From the NCBI GenBank assembly GCA_947495035.1, contig CANLXI010000029.1, positions 24,960 to 88,959 of the forward strand: DNA of 64,000 nucleotides, read 5' to 3'. Within the stretch, counting starts at the first letter, position 1, and every line of letters starts with the position of its first letter. Positions 1-8,373 of this stretch are shown one piece after another. Position numbers and translations under genes: made by a program. A model generated the notes under the pieces. It saw nothing but the letters and a program-made list of their open reading frames with translations, searched no databases and was not told the DNA's origin. This DNA is from an uncultured Granulosicoccus sp. (GTDB taxonomy: Bacteria > Pseudomonadota > Gammaproteobacteria > Granulosicoccales > Granulosicoccaceae).

Positions 1-1772
1 CGATGCACCAGCAGATCCGGGTAGCGGCGAATCGGCGACGTGAAGTGAGCATACTGTTCCAGCGCCAGACCGAAATGGCCTTCATTGGCTGGCTGGTACA
101 CCGCCTGCTGCATCGACCTGAGCATCACGGTCTGGATGACACTGCGATCGGGCAGATCCCGGATATCTTCTGCCAGCGCAGCGTAGTCAAGAGCGGTAGG
201 CGACTCGCCGCCACCCAGCGTCAGACCACGCAGCGCCAGAAAGGCTCGCAAGTCAACCAGGCGCTCGGCCTTGGGACCAGCGTGCACGCGATACAAGGCC
301 GGAATTTCATGCTTTTCGAGAAATGCCGCAGCCTCGATATTCGCCAGAATCATGCATTCTTCGATCAGCTTGTGTGCATCGTTTCTCTGGATGGGCACAA
401 TCTCTCTGATCTTCTTGTTCTCATCGAAAATGATGTGAGTCTCATTGGAATCGAATTCGATGGCTCCTCGCTTCCTGCGCTTTTGCGCCAACGCCTTGTA
501 CAGCCGATGCAACTCCTCGATCATCGGCACCAGAGGCTGATGCTTGTCGCGCAGCGGGGAAGCCGGTTCGCTCAGCATTTCACTGACCTGGTCATAAGTC
601 AGTCTGGCATGAGAGCGCATGATGCCATTGTGAAAACGAGTCTTCGTCACGACGGCCTCTTCATCCAGCGTCATCTCGCACAGCATGCAAAGTCGATCGA
701 CGTTCGGATTCAACGAACACAGACCGTTGGACAGTACCTCCGGCAGCATCGGCACGACGCGACCGGGGAAATAGACAGAGGTACCGCGGTCGATGGCTTC
801 CTGATCAAGCGGTGATCCGGGATCGACATAATGGGCGACATCGGCAATCGCCACGATCAGGCGCCAACCCTTGTCCAGTCTTTCGCACCAGACAGCATCA
901 TCGAAGTCCCGCGCATCCGCCCCATCAATGGTAATCAGTGACAGCTGTCGAACATCCTTGCGATTGCCCGCCGCATGTTCGTTGACCGTCGCGGAGAACG
1001 CCGATGCCTGCTCGACCACCGCCTCCGGCCATTCCGATGGTATGCCATGGCTGTGCAGGGCCACATCGATCTCCATTCCGGGCCGAAGATGCTGTCCCAG
1101 CACTTCCACCACTCGACCTACCGGTTGATGACGTCTCGTTGGCTGCTCGATGATCTCGGCAACCACCATGTCGCCGTGTACGGCATCGGACAACTCCCCC
1201 GCTGCGATCAGCAGGTCCTGATGAATACGCTTGTTGTCCGGAGACACTACAACTGTGCCCCTGTCGATGGAAAGCCGTCCGACCAGTGTCTTGTTGGCGC
1301 GCTCCACCACATCGACGATACGACCCTCGCGGCGTCCGCGCTGATCGGTACCAGTTATGCAAACCACCACGCGATCACCATGCAGCACCTGTCGCATCTG
1401 TTTGCCATTGAGATAGACATCCTTGTCATCGTCATCGGTGATCAGAAAACCGAAACCATCGGGATGAGCGCTGATGCGTCCGGCGATCAAGGCCTCGGTG
1501 TCCACCGGCACCAGCCCACGCTTGCGGTTCTGGATCAACTGCCCGTCACGCAACATGGCACCCACTCGACGACGCAGTGCCTCCATCGCATCCGCATCGC
1601 CGGTCAGAGAAAGCTTCTCTGCCAGTGTTTCGTAATCGATTGGTCCTTTCTCTTCCTTCAAAACAGTTGTGATGAATTCACGACTCGCGATCGGAGAGTC
1701 GTAGCGAGACTGCTCGCGAGAACGGTGTGGATCGTTGTCAGCCCTTGATCTACCGCGTTTTTTTGTACTCAT
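1..1772 (-). CDS. rnr: Ribonuclease R (3'-5' exoribonuclease), C-terminus cut by window edge
   Basis: Processive 3'-to-5' exoribonuclease that degrades structured RNA and takes part in rRNA and mRNA quality control. The minus strand is open from an ATG at 1772 to base 1, giving about 590 residues. The N-terminus is basic (MSTKKRGRSR) and is followed by a winged-helix-like region and cold-shock domains. The RNB catalytic domain begins with the aspartate-rich motif ITIDGADARDFDDAV, which holds the metal-binding Asp residues. The last visible residues, SPIRRYPDLLVHR, are the conserved RNB motif. The S1 domain and lysine-rich tail lie outside the window. The gene starts about 155 bases from tRNA-Leu and is divergent from it, as in the usual purA / tRNA-Leu / rnr neighbourhood. 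Identification is firm; only completeness is unknown. Confidence 0.96.
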   Translation of the reverse strand, partial: MSTKKRGRSRADNDPHRSREQSRYDSPIASREFITTVLKEEKGPIDYETLAEKLSLTGDADAMEALRRRVGAMLRDGQLIQNRKRGLVPVDTEALIAGRISAHPDGFGFLITDDDDKDVYLNGKQMRQVLHGDRVVVCITGTDQRGRREGRIVDVVERANKTLVGRLSIDRGTVVVSPDNKRIHQDLLIAAGELSDAVHGDMVVAEIIEQPTRRHQPVGRVVEVLGQHLRPGMEIDVALHSHGIPSEWPEAVVEQASAFSATVNEHAAGNRKDVRQLSLITIDGADARDFDDAVWCERLDKGWRLIVAIADVAHYVDPGSPLDQEAIDRGTSVYFPGRVVPMLPEVLSNGLCSLNPNVDRLCMLCEMTLDEEAVVTKTRFHNGIMRSHARLTYDQVSEMLSEPASPLRDKHQPLVPMIEELHRLYKALAQKRRKRGAIEFDSNETHIIFDENKKIREIVPIQRNDAHKLIEECMILANIEAAAFLEKHEIPALYRVHAGPKAERLVDLRAFLALRGLTLGGGESPTALDYAALAEDIRDLPDRSVIQTVMLRSMQQAVYQPANEGHFGLALEQYAHFTSPIRRYPDLLVH

Positions 1773-1863
1773 TGTGCTCGATGTAAAGTCATGATGTGTC
1801 CAAGGGTACGCCAAAGCGTCATGTTCAAGTAGGCATCCACTGTAATTGTTTTGCCAGGGTTGT

Positions 1864-1892
1864 TGACTAAAGCAAAAAGCTTGTGTAAATTA
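1864..1892 (+). promoter_or_regulatory. Sigma-70 promoter of the tRNA-Leu gene
   Basis: A -35 box TTGACT (1864-1869) and a -10 box TAAATT (1887-1892) are separated by exactly 17 bases. They are followed by a GC-rich discriminator (ACGCGC), which is typical of stringently controlled stable-RNA promoters. The tRNA begins 35 bases downstream of the -10 box. Confidence 0.6.
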
Positions 1893-1927
1893 CGCGCTTC
1901 CCAACGACGAGTTGGGCGACACTTCGG

Positions 1928-2013
1928 GCCGAGGTGGCGGAATTGGTAGACGCGCATGCTTCAGGTGCATGTATCCTTTGGATGTGGAGGTTCAAGTCCT
2001 CTTCTCGGCACCA
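1928..2013 (+). tRNA. tRNA-Leu, anticodon CAG
   Basis: A class II tRNA of 86 nt. The acceptor stem GCCGAGG pairs with TCTCGGC, with one G-U pair at the base. The D-arm reads GCGGAATTGGTAGACGC. The anticodon stem CATGC/GCATG encloses the loop TTCAGGT, giving anticodon CAG. A long variable arm follows, and the T-arm is GAGGTTCAAGTCCTC. The 3' CCA is encoded at 2011-2013. The neighbouring genes purA and rnr match its usual position in gammaproteobacteria. Confidence 0.96.
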
Positions 2014-2247
2014 CGCTCTTCATCAAGGAGCGTGCATCAGGTAATCAACAGCCTGAAATTGACCATCAGGTCTCAACTCCCACACCTTCACGTCAACAGG
2101 CGCTACAATCGCAGCCTGACCCCTCGAATGTAACATCTGGATCCTTGCCAATCGATCCATCTGATGCATGGCTGTCCGAGGGCCCTATTCTGCAGATCGT
2201 TCTGTCGGGGTCCATGCGCCACCGATTCAGAACAGGGACATCTGAAC

Positions 2248-3243
2248 ATGACGTTTTCTGCCTTGTATTTGCTACCGGCTCTGGCTTTCGTGATTCTGCT
2301 GCAAGGATCACTCGTCACAGTCAGAGGCAATCTCCAATACAGATCCAGACGCTTTCAGCGACGGATACGAAGTCGAGTGCTGTTCTTTCGCGCTCTCGTC
2401 GTCAGTCTGCTTGTGGCAACGGCAATCACCAGGTTCTGGCCACTACCCGGACTACCTTCTCTGGTTCAGGGAGTCCTCATTGCCACCGCCCTGATGATTC
2501 CGTTTGCAATCTACGCACTGTATGTGCGCCTGACCTCTGGCAGCAGCAAACAGTCTCACGCGGATGATGAGCGGCATGAACACTCTGCAGAGACCAAAGA
2601 CACGACCACAGAAGCGACAGGCGACTTGCCAGGCCGCGAGAAGACACTGCAGGACAACAACGCAATGGCGGCCACCAGCCTGCACAGTCAGGAAAGCGAG
2701 AGCAATGAGTCGGCGCTCGACCAGACTCTCAGCGTCGGAGAACAACTGGAGACGCTCGACGAGCTCGTCGACTTTCACGATATCGGCAACGAAGAATATT
2801 CTTCCAACTCGGGCAGTTCACCCGGAGAGGCTTTCAATCCACTGGAGAAGGCCATCGCCATAGCCCGAGAGGGAATTCTGGAAGAACCTGCCATCCGGGA
2901 CTATTCACGCGAAAACCTGCCAGCCAGAAGCAGCGCGGAACTGGCCGAGATGGTTGTCAGGCTGCGGTCCGACAAGATGAAGCTGCAGAAGCTTGTCATT
3001 GCACAAAAGGCGGTTATCGACGCCGAGAAACAGGCACACGACAGAACGAAGGTCGTGGTCAAGGACGCAATATCGGTAATGCGCCATGCGCGACATGGAC
3101 AGAGAATTGCGGAAAAGATCGCGCGTCGCGAACGAGCCGAACGGCAGCGACTCGAGAAGGACCTGGACAAGGTCAAGCGCCAGCTGGACAACGCTCTCTC
3201 GACCCTACCCACTGCGCCCAGAACAGAGGTCGAAGAAGCCTGA
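2248..3243 (+). CDS. Hypothetical inner-membrane protein with C-terminal coiled coil
   Basis: I do not recognise a family. I start it at the ATG at 2248 (MTFSALYLLPALAFVILLQG), which has an AGGGA about 9 bases upstream. An in-frame ATG at 2164 would add a cysteine-rich, unlikely leader. The 331-residue product has about three N-terminal hydrophobic segments in the first 95 residues. A long acidic, Ser/Thr/Glu-rich cytoplasmic linker follows. The last ~90 residues are highly charged Lys/Arg/Glu/Ala sequence (for example KMKLQKLVIAQKAVIDAEKQ) that should form a coiled coil. It lies downstream of tRNA-Leu and converges on purA. It may be a membrane scaffold or organising protein, but no function is claimed. 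Confidence 0.8.
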   Translation: MTFSALYLLPALAFVILLQGSLVTVRGNLQYRSRRFQRRIRSRVLFFRALVVSLLVATAITRFWPLPGLPSLVQGVLIATALMIPFAIYALYVRLTSGSSKQSHADDERHEHSAETKDTTTEATGDLPGREKTLQDNNAMAATSLHSQESESNESALDQTLSVGEQLETLDELVDFHDIGNEEYSSNSGSSPGEAFNPLEKAIAIAREGILEEPAIRDYSRENLPARSSAELAEMVVRLRSDKMKLQKLVIAQKAVIDAEKQAHDRTKVVVKDAISVMRHARHGQRIAEKIARRERAERQRLEKDLDKVKRQLDNALSTLPTAPRTEVEEA

Positions 3244-3265
3244 AGGGACAACACAAGGTGATACA

Positions 3266-3297
3266 TTCCTGCAGCGCATCGACACGCGCTGCAGGAA
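3266..3297. terminator. Bidirectional terminator-like hairpin between convergent genes
   Basis: A perfect 11-bp inverted repeat, TTCCTGCAGCG / CGCTGCAGGAA, encloses a 10-base loop. It sits in the 73-base gap between the stop of the coiled-coil protein (3243) and the stop of purA (3317). There is no strong T-run on either side, so intrinsic termination strength is uncertain. Confidence 0.6.
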
Positions 3298-3316
3298 CGA
3301 CATCAGGCCTGATCGA

Positions 3317-4624
3317 TCAGACCGATTCCGGCAGGTCTCCGTAGGGCCATTCGATCACGATGTTTTCGTTACGCTCGCGCCCTGTTGATACCAGATGTAC
3401 CGGAACTCCTGTCAGCTCCTCCAGACGCAGGATGTAATTCTGCGCTTCGACAGGCAGATCAGACATGGCCGTGGCACCCTCGGTGTTCGATTTCCAGCCA
3501 GGCATGGATTCATAGACCGGCTTGCAGCGATCGAATTCATCAGCGCCGATGGGAGGATGATCGATCTGCTGACCATCGAGTTCATAGCCGATACAGATGC
3601 TGATGGTCTCCAGTGTGTCCATGACATCCAGCTTGGTCAGACACAAGCCCGTGACACCATTGAGAATGGCCGCTCTGCGTACAGCCACGGCATCAAACCA
3701 GCCGCACCGACGCTGTCTGCCCGTGGTGGCCCCGAATTCATTACCTCGCTCACCCAGCACTTCGCCCACGTCATCGAACAACTCGGTCGGGAACGGACCC
3801 GCGCCAACACGCGTGGTGTAAGCCTTGGTAATGCCCAGCACGTAATCGATCATGCCAGGGCCACACCCACTACCACTGCAAGCGGCCCCGGCCACCGTGT
3901 TGGATGAGGTGACAAAGGGGTAGGTGCCGTGATCAACATCCAGCAGGGTTCCCTGCGCACCTTCGAACATGATGCGGTTGCCTGCCCGACGATGTGAATC
4001 GATCATGCCCGGTATGTCGTCAATCAGCGGAGCCAGGCGACGAGCCTGCTCGCGCGCATCACGCTTGATGGCTTCTGCATCCACTTCCGGCATGCCATGC
4101 CCGACCAGTGTGGCGTTGTGATAGGCACAGGCAATGTCCACCTTTTCGTCAAACCGCTCGAGAACCAGCAGATCCTGTACGCGAATGGCACGCCGCGCGA
4201 CCTTGTCTTCATACGCCGGACCGATACCTCGCCCTGTAGTACCAATGGCATGCTTGCCAGCCGCCTTCTCACGCGCCTGGTCCAGCGCGATGTGATACGG
4301 CAGGATCAGAGGACAGGCACCGCTGATTCGCAGGCGATTCTCGACAGGTACACCCCGCTCACGCAGCATGTCCATCTCCTTGAACAGTGCTTCCGGTGAT
4401 ACCACCACACCATTACCGATGACACACATGACGTTTTCACGCAATACCCCACTGGGTACCAGGTGCAGGACAGTCTTCTCCTCACCGATGACCAGGGTAT
4501 GTCCTGCGTTGTGACCGCCCTGAAAGCGGACCACCAGAGAGGCCTGTTCTGTCAGGACATCGACAAATTTGCCTTTGCCTTCGTCGCCCCATTGCGTGCC
4601 AAGCACGAGCACACTGTTTGCCAT
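3317..4624 (-). CDS. purA: Adenylosuccinate synthetase
   Basis: Catalyses GTP-dependent condensation of IMP with aspartate to adenylosuccinate, the first committed step of AMP synthesis in the cytoplasm. The product has 435 residues, normal for bacterial PurA. The N-terminal phosphate-binding motif GTQWGDEGKGK is at residues 9-19, with catalytic Asp14. QGGHNAGHT, containing the catalytic His, follows near residue 36. Further family signatures are GTTGRGIGPAYEDK and QGTLLDVDHGTYPFVTSSN. It is the last gene of the leftward hflX-hflK-hflC-DUF2065-hisZ-purA cluster, 104 bases after hisZ. It ends next to a hairpin shared with the convergent gene. Confidence 0.98.
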   Translation of the reverse strand: MANSVLVLGTQWGDEGKGKFVDVLTEQASLVVRFQGGHNAGHTLVIGEEKTVLHLVPSGVLRENVMCVIGNGVVVSPEALFKEMDMLRERGVPVENRLRISGACPLILPYHIALDQAREKAAGKHAIGTTGRGIGPAYEDKVARRAIRVQDLLVLERFDEKVDIACAYHNATLVGHGMPEVDAEAIKRDAREQARRLAPLIDDIPGMIDSHRRAGNRIMFEGAQGTLLDVDHGTYPFVTSSNTVAGAACSGSGCGPGMIDYVLGITKAYTTRVGAGPFPTELFDDVGEVLGERGNEFGATTGRQRRCGWFDAVAVRRAAILNGVTGLCLTKLDVMDTLETISICIGYELDGQQIDHPPIGADEFDRCKPVYESMPGWKSNTEGATAMSDLPVEAQNYILRLEELTGVPVHLVSTGRERNENIVIEWPYGDLPESV

Positions 4625-4728
4625 AGCTTACTGTCTCGAATTTCTATTGACTGATGGGGTTTATGATAATGCTGCGCCGCCTGAACATGTCGATACGTCC
4701 CACGACCGTATCACCAAGGCAAGCTGAA

Positions 4729-5949
4729 TCACGACTCGATGGCATCAATCTGCCAACTTCCGTCGCGATGAACGAGTACGCGATCACATTGGCAGTCCAC
4801 GGCTGCCATGGAAGATCCCGCCAATGCCGTCACTACCCGCTCTCCGGATTGCCTCAGCTGACAAATCCGCACCCATAATTCATGATCCATGGTGGAATCC
4901 ACCCAGATGCCCCGGTTTGCCGGGGCCATGTCATCACTTCTGGCGTACCCGGCCAAGGCCAGGTTGATCAGATCACCACTGAATCCGGTCGCAGGTCGCG
5001 CGCGACCAAACAGCTCGCCAATGGCATCGTAACGTCCACCGCGGGCGAGCTCGAATCCGGCCTTGTCGTAGAGCGTGAAGACAATACCGGTATGGTACCG
5101 ATAACCACGCAACTCGGCCAGATCAATGTGCAACTCCAGCTCGGGATGGATGACCTTGACGGCATCGGTTACTGACTGCAGGTTGTCGAGCGCCTCCTGT
5201 ACCGCGTAACCGGCACCCGTCAGCGCCTCACGGGCTTCGAGCAATACGACCGAACTCTCCCCCGCAAGACCTGCCAGATCCTGAAAATAGCGGCTCACTT
5301 CTGCCGATACGCTGGCAGCCTCGAGCAGTTCCTGCATTTCCGGCAAGGAACCACGCAACAGAACCTGAAACAGTGCCTCCGACAGTTCTGCATCCAGGCC
5401 AGTGTCCTGAATCAGACCACGAAAGACACCGACATGCCCCAGATCCAGCAGCAGCGCCTCGCTGCCTACACCTGACAGCAACACATTGTTGAGCATCAAC
5501 TGGATGATTTCCGCATCGCTGGCAGGCCCCGGATGCCCGAACAGTTCGGCACCGAACTGCAGAGGTGTACGGCTGCCACCGGCACCGTCGCTGCGTGCGC
5601 GCAAGACGCTTCCCACATAGAAAAGCCGATTGGGCAATTCATTGCGCATGGCATGCGCGTCGATACGCGCAACCTGTGGCGTCATGTCGGCACGAACACC
5701 CAGAGAACGTCCATTGTGCTGATCAATGAACTTGATGGTCTCCAGATCCAGGGTCTCACCCGTACCGGTCAACAGACTGTCGAGATACTCGATGAGCGGC
5801 GGCATTACCAGCTCATAGCCCCAACGATAGTTGTTGTCCATGATCTGCCGGCGCAGGGTTTCCACGCGCCAGGCGTCCTCCGGCATCAATTCATTGACGC
5901 CATCGGGCAGCAGCCAGCGTTCGGTACGCGGATCGTTTGCGGTTTTCAA
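4729..5949 (-). CDS. hisZ: ATP phosphoribosyltransferase regulatory subunit
   Basis: HisZ is a catalytically inactive paralogue of histidyl-tRNA synthetase that activates the short-form HisG enzyme at the first step of histidine synthesis. The 406-residue product has the class II synthetase-like core. Near the N-terminus is RWLLPDGVNELMPEDAWRVE, followed by LETIKFIDQHNGRSLGVRAD and DMTPQVARIDAH. The histidine A-type region reads GYRYHTGIVFTLY. It starts 3 bases from the stop of the DUF2065 gene, so the two are probably co-transcribed. No hisG is in the window; hisZ beside purA away from hisG is usual in gammaproteobacteria. Confidence 0.95.
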   Translation of the reverse strand: MKTANDPRTERWLLPDGVNELMPEDAWRVETLRRQIMDNNYRWGYELVMPPLIEYLDSLLTGTGETLDLETIKFIDQHNGRSLGVRADMTPQVARIDAHAMRNELPNRLFYVGSVLRARSDGAGGSRTPLQFGAELFGHPGPASDAEIIQLMLNNVLLSGVGSEALLLDLGHVGVFRGLIQDTGLDAELSEALFQVLLRGSLPEMQELLEAASVSAEVSRYFQDLAGLAGESSVVLLEAREALTGAGYAVQEALDNLQSVTDAVKVIHPELELHIDLAELRGYRYHTGIVFTLYDKAGFELARGGRYDAIGELFGRARPATGFSGDLINLALAGYARSDDMAPANRGIWVDSTMDHELWVRICQLRQSGERVVTALAGSSMAAVDCQCDRVLVHRDGSWQIDAIES

Positions 5950-5952
5950 AGC

Positions 5953-6138
5953 TCAGCGCACTAGTGTTAGCAGGATGACGCCCGCAATCATACTGCACAA
6001 GCCGATGATCCGCATGCGGCTATCGGGCTGTTCCAGCATGACACGGATGGCGTTCTTGTATCCGGCCGGGTTGATGAATGGCAGCAAGCCCTCGAGTACG
6101 AGTACCAGACTGACGGCAGTGAGTATCTCGACAAGCAT
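5953..6138 (-). CDS. DUF2065 small inner-membrane protein
   Basis: A 61-residue protein with two hydrophobic helices. The first segment is VEILTAVSLVLVLEGLLPFI, followed by a short NPAGYKNAIRVMLEQP loop. The second helix is RIIGLCSMIAGVILLTLVR. This pattern and its place between hflC and hisZ match the DUF2065 family. I prefer the ATG at 6138, which gives the family's usual length. An in-frame TTG at 6177 would add 13 residues and abut the hairpin at 6178-6206. The biochemical function is unknown, although the family regularly travels with the HflKC protease-modulating complex. Confidence 0.85.
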   Translation of the reverse strand: MLVEILTAVSLVLVLEGLLPFINPAGYKNAIRVMLEQPDSRMRIIGLCSMIAGVILLTLVR

Positions 6139-6177
6139 GACTACGATGGCATGAAAGTGGTACGGCAGACAAGGCAA

Positions 6178-6206
6178 GACCCCGTCGCCGGACAGCGGAC
6201 GGGGTC
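6178..6206 (-). terminator. Hairpin between hflC and the DUF2065-hisZ-purA genes
   Basis: A perfect 9-bp inverted repeat, GACCCCGTC / GACGGGGTC, with an 11-base loop that can add two more G-C pairs. On the minus strand it is followed by TTGCCTTGTC, a weak T-rich tract. It lies 36 bases past the hflC stop. It could terminate or attenuate hflX-hflK-hflC transcription before hisZ-purA, or stabilise the upstream mRNA end. Confidence 0.5.
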
Positions 6207-6241
6207 AGACAGGAGACCGGTCAGGCTGGTCTCGGCAGCTA

Positions 6242-7126
6242 TCACTCCGTTGGAGGAGTGATGGTCGCACCGTTGAAGTACTTGAAGAACTCGGAATCCG
6301 GCTTCAGCAGCATCACATCCCCGCTGCCGGAGAATGCCGAACGATAAGCGCTCAGACTGCGATACAGACTGTAGAAGTCCGGGTCCTTCGTGTACGCTTC
6401 CGCATAGGTTCTTGCCGACTCCGCATCTCCCGTACCGCGGGTCTGCTCGGCACGTGCATAGGCTTCCGCCAGCAACTCTTCGCGAATACGATCGGCGGTA
6501 GCGCGAATCTTCTTGGCTTCCTCTTCACCCTGAGAGCGAATCTCGCGGGCAATCTTGGCCCGATCCTGCTCCATTCTGCGGAACACGGATTCACGAACAT
6601 CACCCGGCAGTTCCACCTTCTTCACGCGCACATCGACGATCTTGATACCCAGGTTTTCTGCCTGACGATCCACGGATGCCAGTATCTCTTCACGCAGGCT
6701 CGAACGAGCCGAAGACACCACTTCCTTGATGGTTCGCTGACCAAAGGCATCCTTGACACCTTCACGAACGAATTGAGTGAGGCGGCTGTTGGCCCGAGAC
6801 TCGACACCACCCAGACGCGTATAGAAAACGCCGGTGTCCTCGATACGCCACTTGATGAAGGAATCGACGATCAGGTTCTTCTTCTCGTTGGTCAGCACGC
6901 GTTCCGGTTGCACATCGAGAGTCAGTATTCGACTATCGAACTTGTAGATGCGCTCGACCAGCGGGATCTTGAAATGCAGACCCGGCTCGTATTCCGATTC
7001 GGTGATTTCCCCCAGAAACAGCTTGATGGCACGCTCACGCTCATCGACGGTAAACACCATCGAGCTGCCCAGCAGCAGCAACAGCGCTATACCAATGAGT
7101 ACTAATGGATTGGCCAGACGGTTCAT
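6242..7126 (-). CDS. hflC: HflC, SPFH/band-7 modulator of FtsH protease
   Basis: Membrane-anchored periplasmic SPFH protein that assembles with HflK into a large cage around FtsH and controls access of membrane substrates. The 294-residue product has one N-terminal transmembrane segment (NPLVLIGIALLLLLGSSMVF), then the SPFH domain (ERAIKLFLGEI and GLHFKIPLVERIYKFDSRIL). A long Lys/Arg/Glu/Ala coiled coil (GEEEAKKIRATADRIREELL) precedes the C-terminal FKYFNGA motif typical of HflC. Its ATG overlaps the hflK stop by 4 bases (ATGA), implying translational coupling and equal stoichiometry. Confidence 0.97.
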   Translation of the reverse strand: MNRLANPLVLIGIALLLLLGSSMVFTVDERERAIKLFLGEITESEYEPGLHFKIPLVERIYKFDSRILTLDVQPERVLTNEKKNLIVDSFIKWRIEDTGVFYTRLGGVESRANSRLTQFVREGVKDAFGQRTIKEVVSSARSSLREEILASVDRQAENLGIKIVDVRVKKVELPGDVRESVFRRMEQDRAKIAREIRSQGEEEAKKIRATADRIREELLAEAYARAEQTRGTGDAESARTYAEAYTKDPDFYSLYRSLSAYRSAFSGSGDVMLLKPDSEFFKYFNGATITPPTE

Positions 7127-8334
7127 CGGACAGTCCCTCTATCACGTGATCGAATGTCGTCGCGTGATGGCAGATTGATTTCATTTGGCAGGTCTGAAAA
7201 ACGGGGAGAATCGTTGCTCAGACTGTTCAAGGGTGATTCTCCGCCAAGCGCACCTGAATCGGTATTATCGCGTGATTTGTTGACCAGCTGATCAATCGGC
7301 AGATACATCAGGCTGTTGCCGTCACCACCGTCCATCAGCACTTTGTTGGTTCGACTGAACACGGTTTCCATTGCTTCCAGATACAGTCGCTCCCGGGTCA
7401 CCTCGGGTGCCTTGGTATATTCACCCAGCAATGACAGAAAACGTTCGGATTCACCGATGGCTGCCTGCACCACACGTGATTTGTAGGCTTCCGATTCTTC
7501 CAGGGCACGCTGCGCGTCACCACGAGCACGCGGCAGAACCTCGTTACTGTAGGCCTGGGCCTCGTTGACGAATCGCTCCTTGTCTTCTCGAGCCTTGATG
7601 GCATCGGAGAATGCTTCCTGTACTTCCTCTGGCGGCTGAGCGCGCTCGAGGTTCACTGCCGTGATGTAGATACCGGCCTCATAGGAGTCCAGCACGGCCT
7701 GCAGATTGTCGAGTGTGGTATTCCAGACGACGTCCCGACCGGTGGTCAGCACGGATTCGAGCACGGTAGAGCCGACAACTTCTCGCAGGGCACTCTCGAC
7801 GACCTCTTCCAGAGTCCTGTCCGGACCACGGACATTGAACAGATAGTCCTCGGCGCTCTTGATGTTGTATTGCACCGCCAGATCGATATCGACGATGTTC
7901 TCGTCCTGCGTCAGAATCTGCTGGTTGGTGAGCTTGGCGCTGCGAATCTCCTCGACCTCAACTTTTTCCACGGTCTGAAAAGGCCATGGCAGACGCCAGT
8001 GAGGACCCGGATTGGTGGTTTTGACAAACGCCCCGAACTGAGTCACGACACCCGCCTGCGCAGGTTGAATGACGTAAATACCGGAGAGCAGCCAGACGAT
8101 CCCGACAATACCCAGAATCAACCCGATGCCCTTGCTGCCGATGTTGCCACCGGGCAGTCCACCACCTCCACCACTACGAGGAGAGCCGCCGTTACCGCCC
8201 TTGTTGCCGGAAACGGAACCAAACCATTTTTTCAGGTTCTTGAATACTTCATCCAGATCGGGCGGTCCACCTGAGTCCTTGTTGCGATTGCCCCAAGGGT
8301 CATTGTTGTTTCCGCCTGGCTCATTCCAAGCCAT
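7123..8334 (-). CDS. hflK: HflK, SPFH/band-7 modulator of FtsH protease
   Basis: Partner of HflC in the FtsH-HflKC supercomplex. The 403-residue product begins with the family's Asn/Gly/Pro-rich cytoplasmic leader (MAWNEPGGNNNDPWGNRNKD), followed by a Gly-rich low-complexity stretch. A single transmembrane helix follows (GLILGIVGIVWLLSGIYVIQ). The SPFH domain contains GVVTQFGAFVKTTNPGPHWR and the conserved VDIDLAVQYNI. A coiled-coil region near residues 250-330 precedes a Ser/Asp-rich tail. It lies 39 bases after hflX and overlaps hflC by 4 bases. Confidence 0.97.
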   Translation of the reverse strand: MAWNEPGGNNNDPWGNRNKDSGGPPDLDEVFKNLKKWFGSVSGNKGGNGGSPRSGGGGGLPGGNIGSKGIGLILGIVGIVWLLSGIYVIQPAQAGVVTQFGAFVKTTNPGPHWRLPWPFQTVEKVEVEEIRSAKLTNQQILTQDENIVDIDLAVQYNIKSAEDYLFNVRGPDRTLEEVVESALREVVGSTVLESVLTTGRDVVWNTTLDNLQAVLDSYEAGIYITAVNLERAQPPEEVQEAFSDAIKAREDKERFVNEAQAYSNEVLPRARGDAQRALEESEAYKSRVVQAAIGESERFLSLLGEYTKAPEVTRERLYLEAMETVFSRTNKVLMDGGDGNSLMYLPIDQLVNKSRDNTDSGALGGESPLNSLSNDSPRFSDLPNEINLPSRDDIRSRDRGTVR

Positions 8335-8373
8335 AAGGTTCTCTACTCCAAAGCCGATTAGCCGGCGATTTTA

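Noticed and set aside
3..1748. Long open frames on the + strand across 3-1748
   Set aside because: They are antisense to rnr, whose minus-strand frame contains a full series of RNase R motifs.
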